From NCBI GenBank assembly GCA_964607835.1, contig CAZSLL010000006.1, positions 1 to 64,000 on the forward strand: a DNA stretch of 64,000 bases. The letters are read 5' to 3'. Source of the DNA: DAOVFN01 sp964607835. Its GTDB lineage: Archaea > Aenigmatarchaeota > Aenigmatarchaeia > QMZP01. Positions 35,166-45,900 of the stretch are shown piece after piece. The notes under the pieces were generated by a model. That model made no database searches, was not told the origin of the DNA, and saw nothing but the letters and a program-made list of their open reading frames with translations. Both the position numbers and the translations under genes were made by a program. The stretch's first letter is position 1. Each line of letters starts with the position of its first letter.

Positions 35166-35522
35166 ATGAATACACGAAGGGTTGCGGTATCCGTAATCCT
35201 TGGTCTTGTGTGCGGCATATTCTGCGCCTATGGCGCGTGGGTTACCAGGGGAACCCTTCCCATGGAAGTGACCTCAGGTGTGCTTGCAGCAACTGTCTAC
35301 AACAGGGTGCTTCTCGGCTTTGTGGTGGGAATCTCAGACCAGCTGAACCTTCACCCGGCTGCCAGGGGGGCTGTGATTGGCGCGCTTGTCAGCATATGCC
35401 TGAGCATTGTCACCATGGTTGACGGGAGCCTTGCAGCCGGACTGACAGTTATCGGGCTCGGAATCCTGTACGGGGTGTTAATCGATTATGTCGCGACCAG
35501 GCTGACAGATGTGGCCATCTGA
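35166..35522 (+). CDS. Small polytopic membrane protein
   Basis: About 118 residues from ATG 35166 (MNTRRVAVSVILGLVCG). About four hydrophobic segments (VAVSVILGLVCGIFCAYGAW; VYNRVLLGFVVGIS; AVIGALVSICLSIVTM; GLTVIGLGILYGVLIDYV). A TATA-like atttaaat lies 25 nt upstream, arguing for this start rather than a GTG at 35124. Function unknown. Confidence 0.7.
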   Translation: MNTRRVAVSVILGLVCGIFCAYGAWVTRGTLPMEVTSGVLAATVYNRVLLGFVVGISDQLNLHPAARGAVIGALVSICLSIVTMVDGSLAAGLTVIGLGILYGVLIDYVATRLTDVAI

Positions 35523-35539
35523 GCCTGCCCCGGAAAGCG

Positions 35540-37666
35540 CTACGATACGAGCATGTCAGACAGTGCGCTGTGTATGAGCCCTGCGAACACCTCGCTAGAT
35601 ATGAATGCCACCAGGAAGTATATCACCACGGCCACGGCCAGCATGGTGCCTATGTTGTACCACTGGGAAATCTTGTTGTCGCCCTCCCCAATCTTGGTGA
35701 GGAATATGCCCAGGATTATTATGACCTCTATGAGGTAGACCCCGACAATGAGCTGGAACACCTCAGGGGAGGTGTTGGTCTCCATGTTGAATGCCGAGGC
35801 GAAGTCAGCTATGCCCATTGCGCTCCCCATGTCCAGGCCGTCCAGGTAGTCCGCCAGCTTGCCCAGCACAAGCACTATGACGCTGGACATGGAAACGATG
35901 AGGCCTGTTATCATGGGAGTGAGGAAGTAGGCCTGGAACTTCATGCTGGAAACGGTTTCAGACAGCGTGTCCCTTATGTATTCCTGGGTCTCCCTGATGT
36001 TCTTGAGGTACCTGGCAATCCTGAGCATGCTCTCTGCCGCATACCTGACCCCGGTCTTTGCGGTGTCGTTCACAGCGAACATGATATTGGTTATGAGCTT
36101 TGATGGGTAGTAGAGGAGCGCGCCCCATCTCTTGTCGAACAGGGCGTTCTCAAAGGTCATTCCCAGGGTCTTCATGTTCCTCATGGTAACCCTGAACAGC
36201 CCCGCAATCTCCAGGTCCTTGACGTCCTCTATGACCTTCTGGACAGCCAGCTCAGTGGGTGTTCCCCCTGATATCCGGTTCCCGAGCTGGAACATTGCCA
36301 CCTCGAACTGGCTCTCTGTCTTCTGGATGCTCTTCTGTATCCTGTTCCTCTGCATGTTGCTGAGCGCGAAGTATGCAGCCAGGCTCAGGGCAATGCCCAT
36401 TATTATGAGCATGGACATCAGGAGCTCGAACGTGCCGTGTGGCCCGAACTCGTTGGTTCCCGTGAACAGGAGCCCGTAGTTCTGGGCAAAGAACATCACG
36501 GGAAAGGCCACAATGACCACCAGTATGAGAACGGCCAGTGGGAGGACGGGTATGGTGCCCTTGCCCATCTTCATGGTTCCCTCCCTTGGCAGGCCCGGTA
36601 TCTTGCTCATGTCAATCTGGGAGAATGTCATGGGCCTCTTGCTGAGGGTGCTCTGGATGAAGAATAGTATTGCGATTGGAAGTATGATGTCGTACCCTAT
36701 GATGAAATGTATGGGACCCACTATGTCAGACATGAACACAGCTGCCAGGGGCGCCATTATGGTGCCAAGTATGGGAAGCACGATTCCCATCATGTGTATG
36801 ACCATGACCGGCATCCTGAGGTCCTGGGCGTAGTGCTTCATCCTGGTCCTGGTCCCGTCCAGTATTACGTCCAGGGCCTGGTCAAGGACCTTCTTTGCCC
36901 TTTCGGGCGGGTGGTTCTGGGAGTCCCTTATGAGCCTGAGGGCCTCTGCGAACTCCTCGTTCTCTGGCTTCCATTTAGCTATGTAGTCTGAGAGGGCCTC
37001 GCTCGTGGAGTGGTACCTCCTCATCTCAATGTCCCAAAGAAGGCGCCTCATGTCCCAGGCCAGTTCCCCCCGTATGTTGTAGGAGGCGAACGAGAGTGCC
37101 CTCTCCAGGTTCGGGGACACCCTCATGGATATTACCATGTAGAGAACTGCCAGAACGACCTGGGAGGAGGCCCTTATCCTCATGGTCTTGACCTGGTTGG
37201 ACGGGTATTTCAGGAAGAAGTACCCCACCAGGAGCCCTCCGGCCGCTATGAGCAAACCAAGGGCAACGGGGAGCATGGCTATGCTTTCCCCGGACGCCAT
37301 GGAACCTATAACTGCATTGAGTGTGAATGCTGCCCCTGCAATGACAAAGCCCAGAACCGTGACCACGAAGAGGGACATCACCCCCTCGGGGGTTATCCTA
37401 AGGCCCGTGAATCCCGCGGCCCTCCTGATTTCCTCGCTCAGACGCGGGTCTGCCTTCATCTTTATCATCCTGGAGGCCAGGGACACCAGCCTCTCATACC
37501 AGCTGAGCTTCCTCTCGTCAGCCTGCCTGAAGCTCCTGTAGTCCCTTGAAGTGAGCTTGAAATTCGGCCTGGAGCTCCCTGGAAGTACCACCCTCCTCCT
37601 CATCTCAATGGGAAGAATGCGCTTCTTTTTCCTGTCATCCTTCTTCCCGCCGCCGAAGAGCCCCAT
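35540..37666 (-). CDS. Two-domain GspF/TadC-type secretion membrane protein
   Basis: Protein of 708 residues. A basic cytoplasmic N-terminus (about 1-90) and hydrophobic pairs (about 100-160) precede two GspF-like cytoplasmic domains, around residues 170-310 (RALSFASYNIRGELAWDM, PERAKKVLDQALDVILDG) and 450-610 (FQLGNRISGGTPTELAVQKV, GMTFENALFDKRWGALLYYP), each followed by transmembrane helices. This is the size and layout of archaeal FlaJ/TadC platform proteins of type IV pilus-like machines. The cognate ATPase and pilins are not adjacent in this window. Confidence 0.85.
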   Translation of the reverse strand: MGLFGGGKKDDRKKKRILPIEMRRRVVLPGSSRPNFKLTSRDYRSFRQADERKLSWYERLVSLASRMIKMKADPRLSEEIRRAAGFTGLRITPEGVMSLFVVTVLGFVIAGAAFTLNAVIGSMASGESIAMLPVALGLLIAAGGLLVGYFFLKYPSNQVKTMRIRASSQVVLAVLYMVISMRVSPNLERALSFASYNIRGELAWDMRRLLWDIEMRRYHSTSEALSDYIAKWKPENEEFAEALRLIRDSQNHPPERAKKVLDQALDVILDGTRTRMKHYAQDLRMPVMVIHMMGIVLPILGTIMAPLAAVFMSDIVGPIHFIIGYDIILPIAILFFIQSTLSKRPMTFSQIDMSKIPGLPREGTMKMGKGTIPVLPLAVLILVVIVAFPVMFFAQNYGLLFTGTNEFGPHGTFELLMSMLIIMGIALSLAAYFALSNMQRNRIQKSIQKTESQFEVAMFQLGNRISGGTPTELAVQKVIEDVKDLEIAGLFRVTMRNMKTLGMTFENALFDKRWGALLYYPSKLITNIMFAVNDTAKTGVRYAAESMLRIARYLKNIRETQEYIRDTLSETVSSMKFQAYFLTPMITGLIVSMSSVIVLVLGKLADYLDGLDMGSAMGIADFASAFNMETNTSPEVFQLIVGVYLIEVIIILGIFLTKIGEGDNKISQWYNIGTMLAVAVVIYFLVAFISSEVFAGLIHSALSDMLVS

Positions 37667-37750
37667 GATTTATATTAACTCCCCCTCTTATTATATTATC
37701 CGGAGGGGGCGGAAACTACTGGTTTCGCCCCATGCCGAAAAGGAGACAGC

Positions 37751-39196
37751 ATGTCCCTGAGGTTCCACAACACCCTGACGAAGAGGAAGGAGGCCTTCCG
37801 CAGCCTCACCAAAGGAAAGGTGAGCATGTACAACTGCGGCCCGACTGTCTACGACTACGCGCACATAGGCAACTTCAGGGCCTATGTCTTTGCTGACGTG
37901 CTCAGGCGCTACCTCGAGCACAGCGGATACAAGGTAAAGCAGGTCATGAACCTGACTGACGTGGGCCACATGACCCATGACGACGTGGCAGACGCCAGCG
38001 GGGAGGACAAGATAGAGAAGAAGGCCAGGGAGCAGAAAAAGGACCCCTGGGAGATATCCAGGTTCTATGCGGATGCCTTCTTCGATGACATCAGGAAGCT
38101 CAACATCCAGCCAGCCCACGCATACCCAAAGGCCACTGACTACGTCAAGGACATGATAGCCCTCACCGAGCAGCTCATCAGGAGGGGCCACGCGTATGTC
38201 TCCAACGGCTCTGTGTATTACGATGTGTCCTCGTTCCCTGACTACGGAAAGCTCTCAGGGAACAGCATAGAGAACCTGCTGGCGGGAGCAGGAGGCAGGG
38301 TCGAGCAGAACCCTGACAAGAAGGGTCCCCTTGACTTCGCGCTCTGGGTGCACAACCCCAGGCACATCATGCAGTGGGACTCTCCCTGGGGAAAGGGCTA
38401 CCCGGGGTGGCACATCGAGTGCTCTGCCATGAGCAGGAAGAACCTCGGCCAGACCATTGACATCCACACAGGAGGGGAGGACAACATATTCCCTCACCAT
38501 GACTGCGAGATAGCCCAGTCAGAGGGCGCCACAGGAAAGAGGTTCGTGCGCTACTGGCTGCACACCAGGCACCTTTTCGTGGAGGGAAAGAAGATGAGCA
38601 AGTCCCTGGGCAACTTCTACACCCTCAGGGACCTGCTGGATAAGGGCCACGAGCCCATGGCAATAAGGTACCTTCTACTCAGCGCGCACTACAGGACCAG
38701 GCTCAACTTCACAGAGAAGGGCCTTGCCACGGCGTCTGCAACAGTCAGAAAGCTCAGGGACTTCGTTCACTGCATGGCATGCCACAGGCACTGCGACAAG
38801 CCCTCAGGGAAGGTGGAGGGCTTCATAAAGACAGCTAATGAGGGGTTCAGGAAGTCCATGGATGACGACCTGAACATGCCTGACGCGCTTGCTCATGTGT
38901 TCTCGTTCATGGGCAGGATCTACAGGGAGAGGGACGCCGGAAGGCTTGACAGCAAGGAGGCCGGCATGGCCTACGGGTTCATGCTCGACATGGACAGGGT
39001 TCTCGGTCTCGGTCTGAGGGACATCCCTGTGGATGATGACATCCCTGATGACATAAGGCTCATGGCAAAGGAGAGGGAGGCGCTCAGGATGAAGAAGGAC
39101 TTCAGGGGCGCGGACATGCTCAGGGAAGAGATGAGGAAGAGGGGATATGTCCTCGAGGACACATCTAGGGGATGTGTGATTAAGAAGGCGTGCTGA
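37751..39196 (+). CDS. cysS: Cysteinyl-tRNA synthetase
   Basis: Protein of 481 residues. Class I signatures HIGN (in YDYAHIGNFRAYVFADVL, about residue 39) and KMSKS (about residue 281); zinc ligands in MYNCGPTV, WHIECSAM and FPHHDCEIAQSE. The C-terminal anticodon-binding helical domain is complete. Charges tRNA-Cys with cysteine in the cytoplasm. The ATG follows a purine-rich GAAAAGGAGACA ribosome-binding site. The MBL-fold gene starts 5 nt after the stop, so an operon is likely. Confidence 0.95.
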   Translation: MSLRFHNTLTKRKEAFRSLTKGKVSMYNCGPTVYDYAHIGNFRAYVFADVLRRYLEHSGYKVKQVMNLTDVGHMTHDDVADASGEDKIEKKAREQKKDPWEISRFYADAFFDDIRKLNIQPAHAYPKATDYVKDMIALTEQLIRRGHAYVSNGSVYYDVSSFPDYGKLSGNSIENLLAGAGGRVEQNPDKKGPLDFALWVHNPRHIMQWDSPWGKGYPGWHIECSAMSRKNLGQTIDIHTGGEDNIFPHHDCEIAQSEGATGKRFVRYWLHTRHLFVEGKKMSKSLGNFYTLRDLLDKGHEPMAIRYLLLSAHYRTRLNFTEKGLATASATVRKLRDFVHCMACHRHCDKPSGKVEGFIKTANEGFRKSMDDDLNMPDALAHVFSFMGRIYRERDAGRLDSKEAGMAYGFMLDMDRVLGLGLRDIPVDDDIPDDIRLMAKEREALRMKKDFRGADMLREEMRKRGYVLEDTSRGCVIKKAC

Positions 39197-39201
39197 TTTT
39201 C

Positions 39202-40023
39202 ATGAGGCTTACATTTCTGGGCGTCGGAGGGGGGAGATGGGTTTTCCTCAAGCAGCTCAGGGGCTCAGGCGGATTCGTGCTCGAGCTGGCAGGCCAGAAG
39301 ATGCATGTTGACCCTGGCCCCGGAGCGCTGGTCAGGGCCAGGCAGTACAGGGTGAACCTCTGCAACCTCACGGCTGTGCTGGTTTCCCACCGGCACCAGG
39401 ACCATATGAACGACGCGATAGTGGCCATTGAGTCCATGACCAGGGGCGCCACAAGGAAGAACGGGGCGTTCGTCTCCACAAGGCTGGTCATAGATGGAGA
39501 CAGGGAACATCCTCCCCTGCTCGACAGCTTCCACAGGAAGGTGCTTGACCAGCTGGAGGTGCTCTCAGAGGGCAAGAGCGTCAGGCTCGGCGAAGTTAGG
39601 GTCACTGGCATTCCCACAGAGCACGGGGAGATTGAGGGCCTTGGCTTCCTTTTCGAGGGAGAAGGCATGCGCATTGGATACACAGGGGACGGCGAGTACT
39701 ATAATGGAATGGAGAAGCACTACAATGACTGCAACTATCTCATTCTCAATGTCATGCGGCCGAGGACCGACACCTGGCCCGGGCACATGAACTCCATAAT
39801 GGCCAGGGAGTTTCTCTCAAAGGCCAGGCCTAAGCAGGCCATCATGAACCATTTCGGCATGAAGATGATAAAGGGCGTGGCCGAGAGAGAAGCCTCCTGG
39901 ATACAGGGCGAGACCGGTGTGAAGACCATGGCGGCGCGTGACGGAATGGTCATAGAGTCAGGAAAAAGCAGCGATGCCCCCCAGAAGAAGGTCAAGGGCT
40001 TCCTTAACGAGGACGGGGACTAG
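39202..40023 (+). CDS. Metallo-beta-lactamase-fold hydrolase
   Basis: About 273 residues from ATG 39202 (MRLTFLGVGGGRW). Zinc motif SHRHQDHMND (HxHxDH) near residue 65, then PTEHGE, YTGDGEYY and MNHFGMKM supplying the later ligands. This is the RNase Z/phosphodiesterase-like branch of the superfamily, with loss of recognisable flexible-arm features, so the substrate is unclear. It is co-directional with cysS at 5-nt spacing. Confidence 0.8.
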   Translation: MRLTFLGVGGGRWVFLKQLRGSGGFVLELAGQKMHVDPGPGALVRARQYRVNLCNLTAVLVSHRHQDHMNDAIVAIESMTRGATRKNGAFVSTRLVIDGDREHPPLLDSFHRKVLDQLEVLSEGKSVRLGEVRVTGIPTEHGEIEGLGFLFEGEGMRIGYTGDGEYYNGMEKHYNDCNYLILNVMRPRTDTWPGHMNSIMAREFLSKARPKQAIMNHFGMKMIKGVAEREASWIQGETGVKTMAARDGMVIESGKSSDAPQKKVKGFLNEDGD

Positions 40024-42443
40024 AACCTGAGCCTGTTCTTCTCAATAACCTGGGTGAAGACGAACACCCCTATGAGCATTATTGCGCCTATGCCTATTAG
40101 CATGTAGTAGAAGAATGGGTCGCTATCGCTTCCGCACGGGCCGCAGCCCTCGTCAGTCTCGCCGTCGCAGTCGTCATCCAGCCCGTTGCAGCACACCTCT
40201 GCCTTTGGCTGGACCGCTCCCCTGCAGTCCCCCCACTCACCGTTCTCGCACTCCTGGATGCCGAACTCGCAGGCCCCCTCCTCGATTCCGCAGTTCCTGG
40301 TCCTTCCGGTATTGCAGCAGCCTGTCACCCCCTCGTCCACCCTTCCGTCGCAGTCATCGTCTATGTTGTTGCACCTCTCGGTCAGGGGCTCGTTCCCGTT
40401 GTAGCACTGGCACCTTGTCCCCTCTATGGAGGTTTTTCCGTAAACATCATCAATTATTCCGTTGCAGTCGTCATCCTTCCCGTTGCACTTCTCCTGCGAG
40501 GGCTCGCTTGCCCCAGAGCATGGCCCCCATGTACCGTCTATGCATATGCTGGTGCCGTCTTTGCACTGGCCGCAGGGCCTGGTGTCTCCCTCTATGCAGA
40601 GCGCTCCGCCCTCCTGGCACGGTGGCTGGGGCACGCCGTCCAGGACAAATCCCTCGTCCTCGTCTATCGCCCCGTCGCAGTCATCGTCCAGCATGTTGTT
40701 GCAGTACTCAGGGAGCTCGCCAGGATATATCCCGCTCTCAGGCTTGCATATTATCTCTGTGCCGTTGGGGTTGCAGACATAGGTTCCCTCGCACACGCTG
40801 CCCGGCCATGAGTTGCATGGCTGGCCCACGAGTTCACCCATGCCAGCTATGCCGTCATCAATTATTCCGTTGCAGTCGTCATCGAGCCCGTTGCACACCT
40901 CCTCTCTTCCCGGGTTCTGCAGGGGGTTTGTATCGTTGCAGTCACCGCTCTCCTGGCAGTACCCGTCTCCGTCCAGGTCGTCGCATATGAATATGGTTAT
41001 GTTCTCCTCCCTGTAGACTTCGCTCCCCTCTGAAAGCACTGCCCTCAGGGTGTGCTTTCCCCTGTCAGAGCTCATGTCACTTATGCTTATTTCGAATGCA
41101 GAGAGGTCGATGGAGAAGCTCTCCTTCTGGGCAAGAATCCTCTTCGTGGCCTCGCCTGTGACTGAGAGCCTGCCCTGGGACACGCTGGAGGAGAGCTCTA
41201 TGCCGTCCTCAGGGTCGCTGGTCTCCTCAGCGCCATATGAGACGTCGCTCTTGTCGCACAGGAGCTCCTGGCCCGGGGGGAGGGGGCATTCGGGGGGCTG
41301 CAGCCCTGACATGGACCCAAGCTCTGACACGGCAAAGCTCTCTGTGAAGGGGCTCCCGTAGACCGCTGAGGCAGGCGTCTGCTCCACGCTTCTGCTCCAT
41401 TCCGTGCTGTTGGGAACCGAATAGCTGGTGTAGGCGCATACCAGGGGCCCGTTTGGCGGAAGGTAAGCTGCCAGGTATGTGGCGTCAGACTCATAATCCT
41501 TCAGAACTATCTCGCCTGTGGTGCCGTTCCACTCCACGTCAGTCCCCCTTTGCTGGTACTCTCTGACCACAGGCTCCTTGGTCTTGAACACCCCTCCAGA
41601 GGGCAGGCTGTAGAGACCAGGGCCCCCGAATCTCCTGAAACCCTCTGTCATGCTGTCGTCATCGAAAGGCAGTATGCTAACTCTGCAGTCAAAGCCGCTC
41701 ACATAATCACTGCATGGGATGGATGGGCTCGCTATGGTCTGGAAGACCCAGCCGTCCTCCCATACAGTTCTCCCGCCGTATTCGCCGCTTCCGCAGGCCA
41801 CCCTCATGGAGAGGTCAACCTCTTCCGGTGTTGGCGGGATTCTGGTAATGTCCCACTTCACGGTCCCAATGAGTGCGTGCTCCGGGATTCCGCCTGAGCC
41901 CATGTCGTATATGAACTTCAGGCCTGTCTCTATGGGGTTGCCGTCAATCGTGGAGTACCTGGTGCCTGTGCTGGAAGACCAGTGGCATGGATAGGAATCG
42001 CTGTTCCCGCAGGCATCCTGGCATGACTCGCATATGTCAACGGGCGGCTCTCCGATGAAGCATGACTCGTTGCCGCAAAGCCCGCTCACCTGCACGCTGT
42101 ACCAGAACTCCTGCTCCGGGTACTCGTCCCACTTCACCTCACCGTCCGCGGTCAGGGCGTACCTGAATGTGATGTTACTGTATTCGTAGAGGGACTCGTT
42201 CTTGATGTACCTGTCAAGTGTTATTGCTGCCCTGGCTATGCTTTCCGTGTCCATGTAGAGGTGGAGCCAGGAGTCCTTTGATATGGGCTCTGTGTACCCC
42301 ACCGTGAGATTGGAGTCAAGGGTCTCTGCGCCCGGGCTGAAGGAATTTCCGGGCCCCTCCAGACTGATATCGATGGCAGCCCTGGCAGTCCCTAATATAA
42401 GCAATGCCACGAAAAGCGATGCAGACAGCGCCTTGAACCCCAT
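40020..42443 (-). CDS. Surface protein with MopE-type metal-binding repeats
   Basis: Protein of 807 residues. Signal peptide (MGFKALSASLFVALLILGTA), a ~480-residue exterior region with disulfide-like Cys pairs, then five repeats of the pattern CNxxDDDCNGxxDxG (e.g. EVCNGLDDDCNGIIDDG, ERCNNIDDDCDGRVDEG) spanning about residues 495-770. A C-terminal transmembrane helix (YYMLIGIGAIMLIGVFVF) and basic tail anchor it. These Asp/Cys-rich repeats are the putative metal-binding motif first known from MopE. Likely a calcium-stabilised surface adhesin; partner unknown. Confidence 0.85.
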   Translation of the reverse strand: MGFKALSASLFVALLILGTARAAIDISLEGPGNSFSPGAETLDSNLTVGYTEPISKDSWLHLYMDTESIARAAITLDRYIKNESLYEYSNITFRYALTADGEVKWDEYPEQEFWYSVQVSGLCGNESCFIGEPPVDICESCQDACGNSDSYPCHWSSSTGTRYSTIDGNPIETGLKFIYDMGSGGIPEHALIGTVKWDITRIPPTPEEVDLSMRVACGSGEYGGRTVWEDGWVFQTIASPSIPCSDYVSGFDCRVSILPFDDDSMTEGFRRFGGPGLYSLPSGGVFKTKEPVVREYQQRGTDVEWNGTTGEIVLKDYESDATYLAAYLPPNGPLVCAYTSYSVPNSTEWSRSVEQTPASAVYGSPFTESFAVSELGSMSGLQPPECPLPPGQELLCDKSDVSYGAEETSDPEDGIELSSSVSQGRLSVTGEATKRILAQKESFSIDLSAFEISISDMSSDRGKHTLRAVLSEGSEVYREENITIFICDDLDGDGYCQESGDCNDTNPLQNPGREEVCNGLDDDCNGIIDDGIAGMGELVGQPCNSWPGSVCEGTYVCNPNGTEIICKPESGIYPGELPEYCNNMLDDDCDGAIDEDEGFVLDGVPQPPCQEGGALCIEGDTRPCGQCKDGTSICIDGTWGPCSGASEPSQEKCNGKDDDCNGIIDDVYGKTSIEGTRCQCYNGNEPLTERCNNIDDDCDGRVDEGVTGCCNTGRTRNCGIEEGACEFGIQECENGEWGDCRGAVQPKAEVCCNGLDDDCDGETDEGCGPCGSDSDPFFYYMLIGIGAIMLIGVFVFTQVIEKNRLRF

Positions 42444-42523
42444 GTTAGAATCTTTGTTGGCCTGCTAAATAAAGCTTCCTTATAAGTTAAAAGCTAATCG
42501 ATAAAGGCATTAACCGTTAAGCA

Positions 42524-42541
42524 GTCTATAAATTTATAGAC
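42524..42541. promoter_or_regulatory. Perfect 18-bp palindrome with TATA-like arms
   Basis: GTCTATAAATTTATAGAC at 42524-42541, a perfect palindrome containing a TATA-like sequence in each direction. It lies ~80 nt upstream of the MopE-repeat protein start (minus strand) in the divergent region with lhr. Candidate operator or bidirectional promoter. Confidence 0.55.
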
Positions 42542-42739
42542 AAAAAACAGAAAAAGCGCAAAATATAATGTTCATAAGGGCATGTCAAAGTTTCACACTG
42601 TTTCTGGGTTTAGCTTTGATGCTGGCGGCGTTAGGGAATATCTTTGCATGCTGGGTGGCTCCAGGGGTTCCCTGCATCTGGGGCAAGGCTTAAATATAGG
42701 CTGTTTATACTATAGTCTGCGCGACGGGTTGCGGAGAAG

Positions 42740-42886
42740 GATATAACGGTGTTATATTCCCTGCTACCTCATACCGCCCGGATACAAAGCAATGCGTTTA
42801 GATATAACGGTGTTATATCTTTCCGTGAAGATAACCTCTCGCGCTGGAGCACAGGGGCATGCCGTTCGATATAACGGTGTTATATC
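42740..42886. repeat. Three copies of a GATATAACGGTGTTATATC palindrome upstream of lhr
   Basis: A 19-bp palindrome (8-bp arms GATATAAC / GTTATATC around GGT) occurs at 42801-42819 and 42868-42886, with a slightly shortened copy at 42740-42757. Starts are 61 and 67 nt apart. All lie between a TATA-like cttaaatata (about 42689) and the lhr ATG at 42914, so they are operators or hairpins in the lhr leader. The stretch 42444-42913 contains no convincing gene. Confidence 0.8.
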
Positions 42887-42913
42887 TTTGCCTCTCTTCC
42901 CGCAGGTGACATA

Positions 42914-45900
42914 ATGCCCAAGAAGAAAACCAACACAGTGTTCACCAGCCTCCACCCTGACCTGGAGAAGCTGGTGAGGAAGAGATTCGATGAGCCCACT
43001 CCTATCCAGGAAGCTGTTATACCGGAGATACTGGCAGGAAGGAATGTTCTCAGCCTGTCCGAGACCGGCTCGGGAAAGACAGAAGCCTGCATGCTTCCCG
43101 TATTCAGCCTCTGGCTCCATAAGCCCCGCAAGCCCATATCCATACTCTACATCACTCCTCTCAGGGCCCTTAACAGGAACCTCATGGAAAGGGTCATGTG
43201 GTGGTCCAGCCAGCTGGACATTGACGCCTCTGTCCGGCACGGGGACACCACCCAGCACGAGCGCAGGCTCCAGGTGGAGAACCCCCCTGACATGCTAATC
43301 TCGACCCCTGAGACCCTGCAGGCCATTCTGACAGGCAAGCTCATGCGGGAGAACCTCCGCAACATCCGCTACATCATCATTGACGAGGTCCACGAGCTCG
43401 TTCCCAACAAGCGGGGCCTCCAGCTTGCCGTGGGCCTTGAGCGCCTGAAGGAGCTCATACACATGGGCGGGAACCCGCCTCCCCAGGTAATCGCCCTCTC
43501 GGCCACTGTGGGCACCCCTGAAAAGGTCGCGGAATTCTATAACCTCGGCACGCCTGCGAAGTCTGACTCTGGCAAGACACAGAAGTCAGCAGGCACGCCT
43601 GCACATTCCGGGCCCCATAACCCAGAGAGCCCGGCAGACACGCCTGCACAATCTGACCCTGGCAAGACACAGAAGTCAGCAGGCACGCCTGCACATTCCG
43701 GGCCCCACAACCCAGAGAGCCCGGCAGACACGCCTGCACAATCAGGCGCGAACAGTGCCCAGCCCGTGTGCAGCATCATCAACACGGTCAAGACCAGGAA
43801 GGCCTCCCTGAAGGTTGAGTCCCCGCGACCGGGAAAGCGGGACCGAGAGGCAGCCTCCCTGCTCAAGGTGTCCCCTGACATCGCCGCCAGGCTCCAGATG
43901 ATAAGGGAGCTCATAAAGTCCAAGCGCTCCACCCTCTCCTTCACCAACACCAGGGAGTTCGCTGAGATACTGTCCAGCAGGCTCAAAACCCTTGACCCAA
44001 AGCTCCCTGTTGAGACCCACCACTCCTCGCTATCCAAGGACGTGAGGGTTGCGGCAGAGGACGGATTCCGGAGCGAGAGCATAAAGTCACTGATATGCAC
44101 GTCCAGCCTGGAGCTGGGCATTGACATAGGCTCCATCGACCTTGTCCTGCAGTACCAGTCCCCGAGGCAGGTGGGCAAGTTCCTGCAGAGGGTGGGCCGC
44201 TCCGGCCACAAGCTCTCGAAGGTATCTGACGGCATACTCATAGCAGGCGACCAGGGCGACTGCTTCGAGTCCTCTGTGATAGCAGACCTCGCCCTGAAGG
44301 GATGGGTGGAGCCCACCAGGCCCTACGGCATGTCCTGGGACGTGCTGGCCCTCCAGACCCTTGGCCTGGCACTGGAGGAGTACAAAATCCCTGCCAAGAA
44401 GGCGCATGAGATAATTACCCGCGCCCAGCCCTTCAGGGAAGTGACATACGAGGAGTTCATGGAGGTGTGCATGCTCCTCCAGAAGCTCAGGCTCATATGG
44501 GTGGACATCAAGTACTCAGAGACCGGGGAACCCCTTCTCAAGAGGCGGTCCAGGGCATTCGAGCACTACTACTTCAATCTGTCCACCATACCTGACATCA
44601 GGAATTACAGGGTTATAGATAACCTCACCAACAAGCATGTGGGCACCCTGGACGCGGAGTTCATAGCCCTCCACGGAACCCCCAATACCTCTTTCATCGT
44701 GAAGGGCCAGGCATGGAGAATCCTGGACGTGGGCAAGACCCGTGTCCTGGTTGAGCCCATCTCGGGCATAGAGGCAGCCATACCCGCATGGGAGGGCGAG
44801 CTCATCCCTGTCCCCTACGAAATCGCCCAGGCAGTGGCCGCCCTCAGGGAAGAAATAGCAGAGCTCCAAGACTCAAAGCCCAAAGCCGAGACCATAAGGG
44901 CCCTCCAGAGGAAATACCCCATTACAGCAGACGTTGCTAAGAAGCTCTATTCCCTCGTCCAGACCCAGCTGAAGAGCGGCTTCCTTCCCACAAGGAAGAG
45001 GATTCTCATCGAGCACTCCTCAGGGGAGGAGGGCACATGGCTAATATTCCACACCTCCTGGGGCTCCCTGATAAATGACACCGTGGGCCGTGCACTTTCC
45101 CACACCCTTACCCAGAGGATGGGCTCTGTTGGCCTGCAGACAGACCCCTACAGGATAATGCTCCGCCTCCAGGGGCTCTCTGACTGGAAGGAGGCCCTGG
45201 CCGCATTCAGGCGCATGAAGCCTGACGAGCTCGAGAAGACCATACTGGAGTCCCTGCCAGGAGGGGAGCTGTTCAACTGGCGCTTCATACACGTGTGCAA
45301 GCGCTTCGGCATAATCAGGAGGGACGCTGACTTCGGCAAGGGCTACATCCGCAAGATAGCAGAGGTCTACCACGGCACCCCTCCCTACCAGGAGGCCATA
45401 AACGAGGCCCTCCACGACAAGCTCGACCTGGATGGGGCCAAGAGTGTCCTTGAATCCCTGCAGTCCGGAGACCTGAAGCTGGAAATCCGCCGCGGGCTCT
45501 CCCCACTGGGGGAGGCAGGTGTCAGCAGGAAGTACGAGATACTGGCCCCGCTCAAGCCCGAGAAGGAGATATTCTCCATATTCAGGAACCGGTTACTGGA
45601 CACCCGGCTTGGCCTGGTGTGCACAAACTGCGGCAAGTGGGCCACCATAACCTCTGCAAGGGATGTCCCCGAGCGACCCCACTGCCCCTACTGCGAGTCC
45701 ATGATGGTGGCAGTTGTGCCGAGCAAGTATCTCATCGAGGCCCAGGAAATAGTTAAGAAGCGGAACAGCGGAAAGCTCACGGTCGAGGAGAACGGTCACC
45801 TCGAGTACATGCTCAAGAGCGCTGCCCTGGTCTCCTCCTCAGGCGGCCGGGCAGCCGTGGCCCTGGCCGGAAGGGGAGTTGGCCCTGCCACAGCAGGCAG

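Noticed and set aside
42740..42886. Short CRISPR array
   Set aside because: Three evenly spaced repeats looked suggestive, but the repeat is a 19-bp palindrome, spacing differs (61 and 67 nt), there is no leader or cas gene, and it sits in a gene leader.
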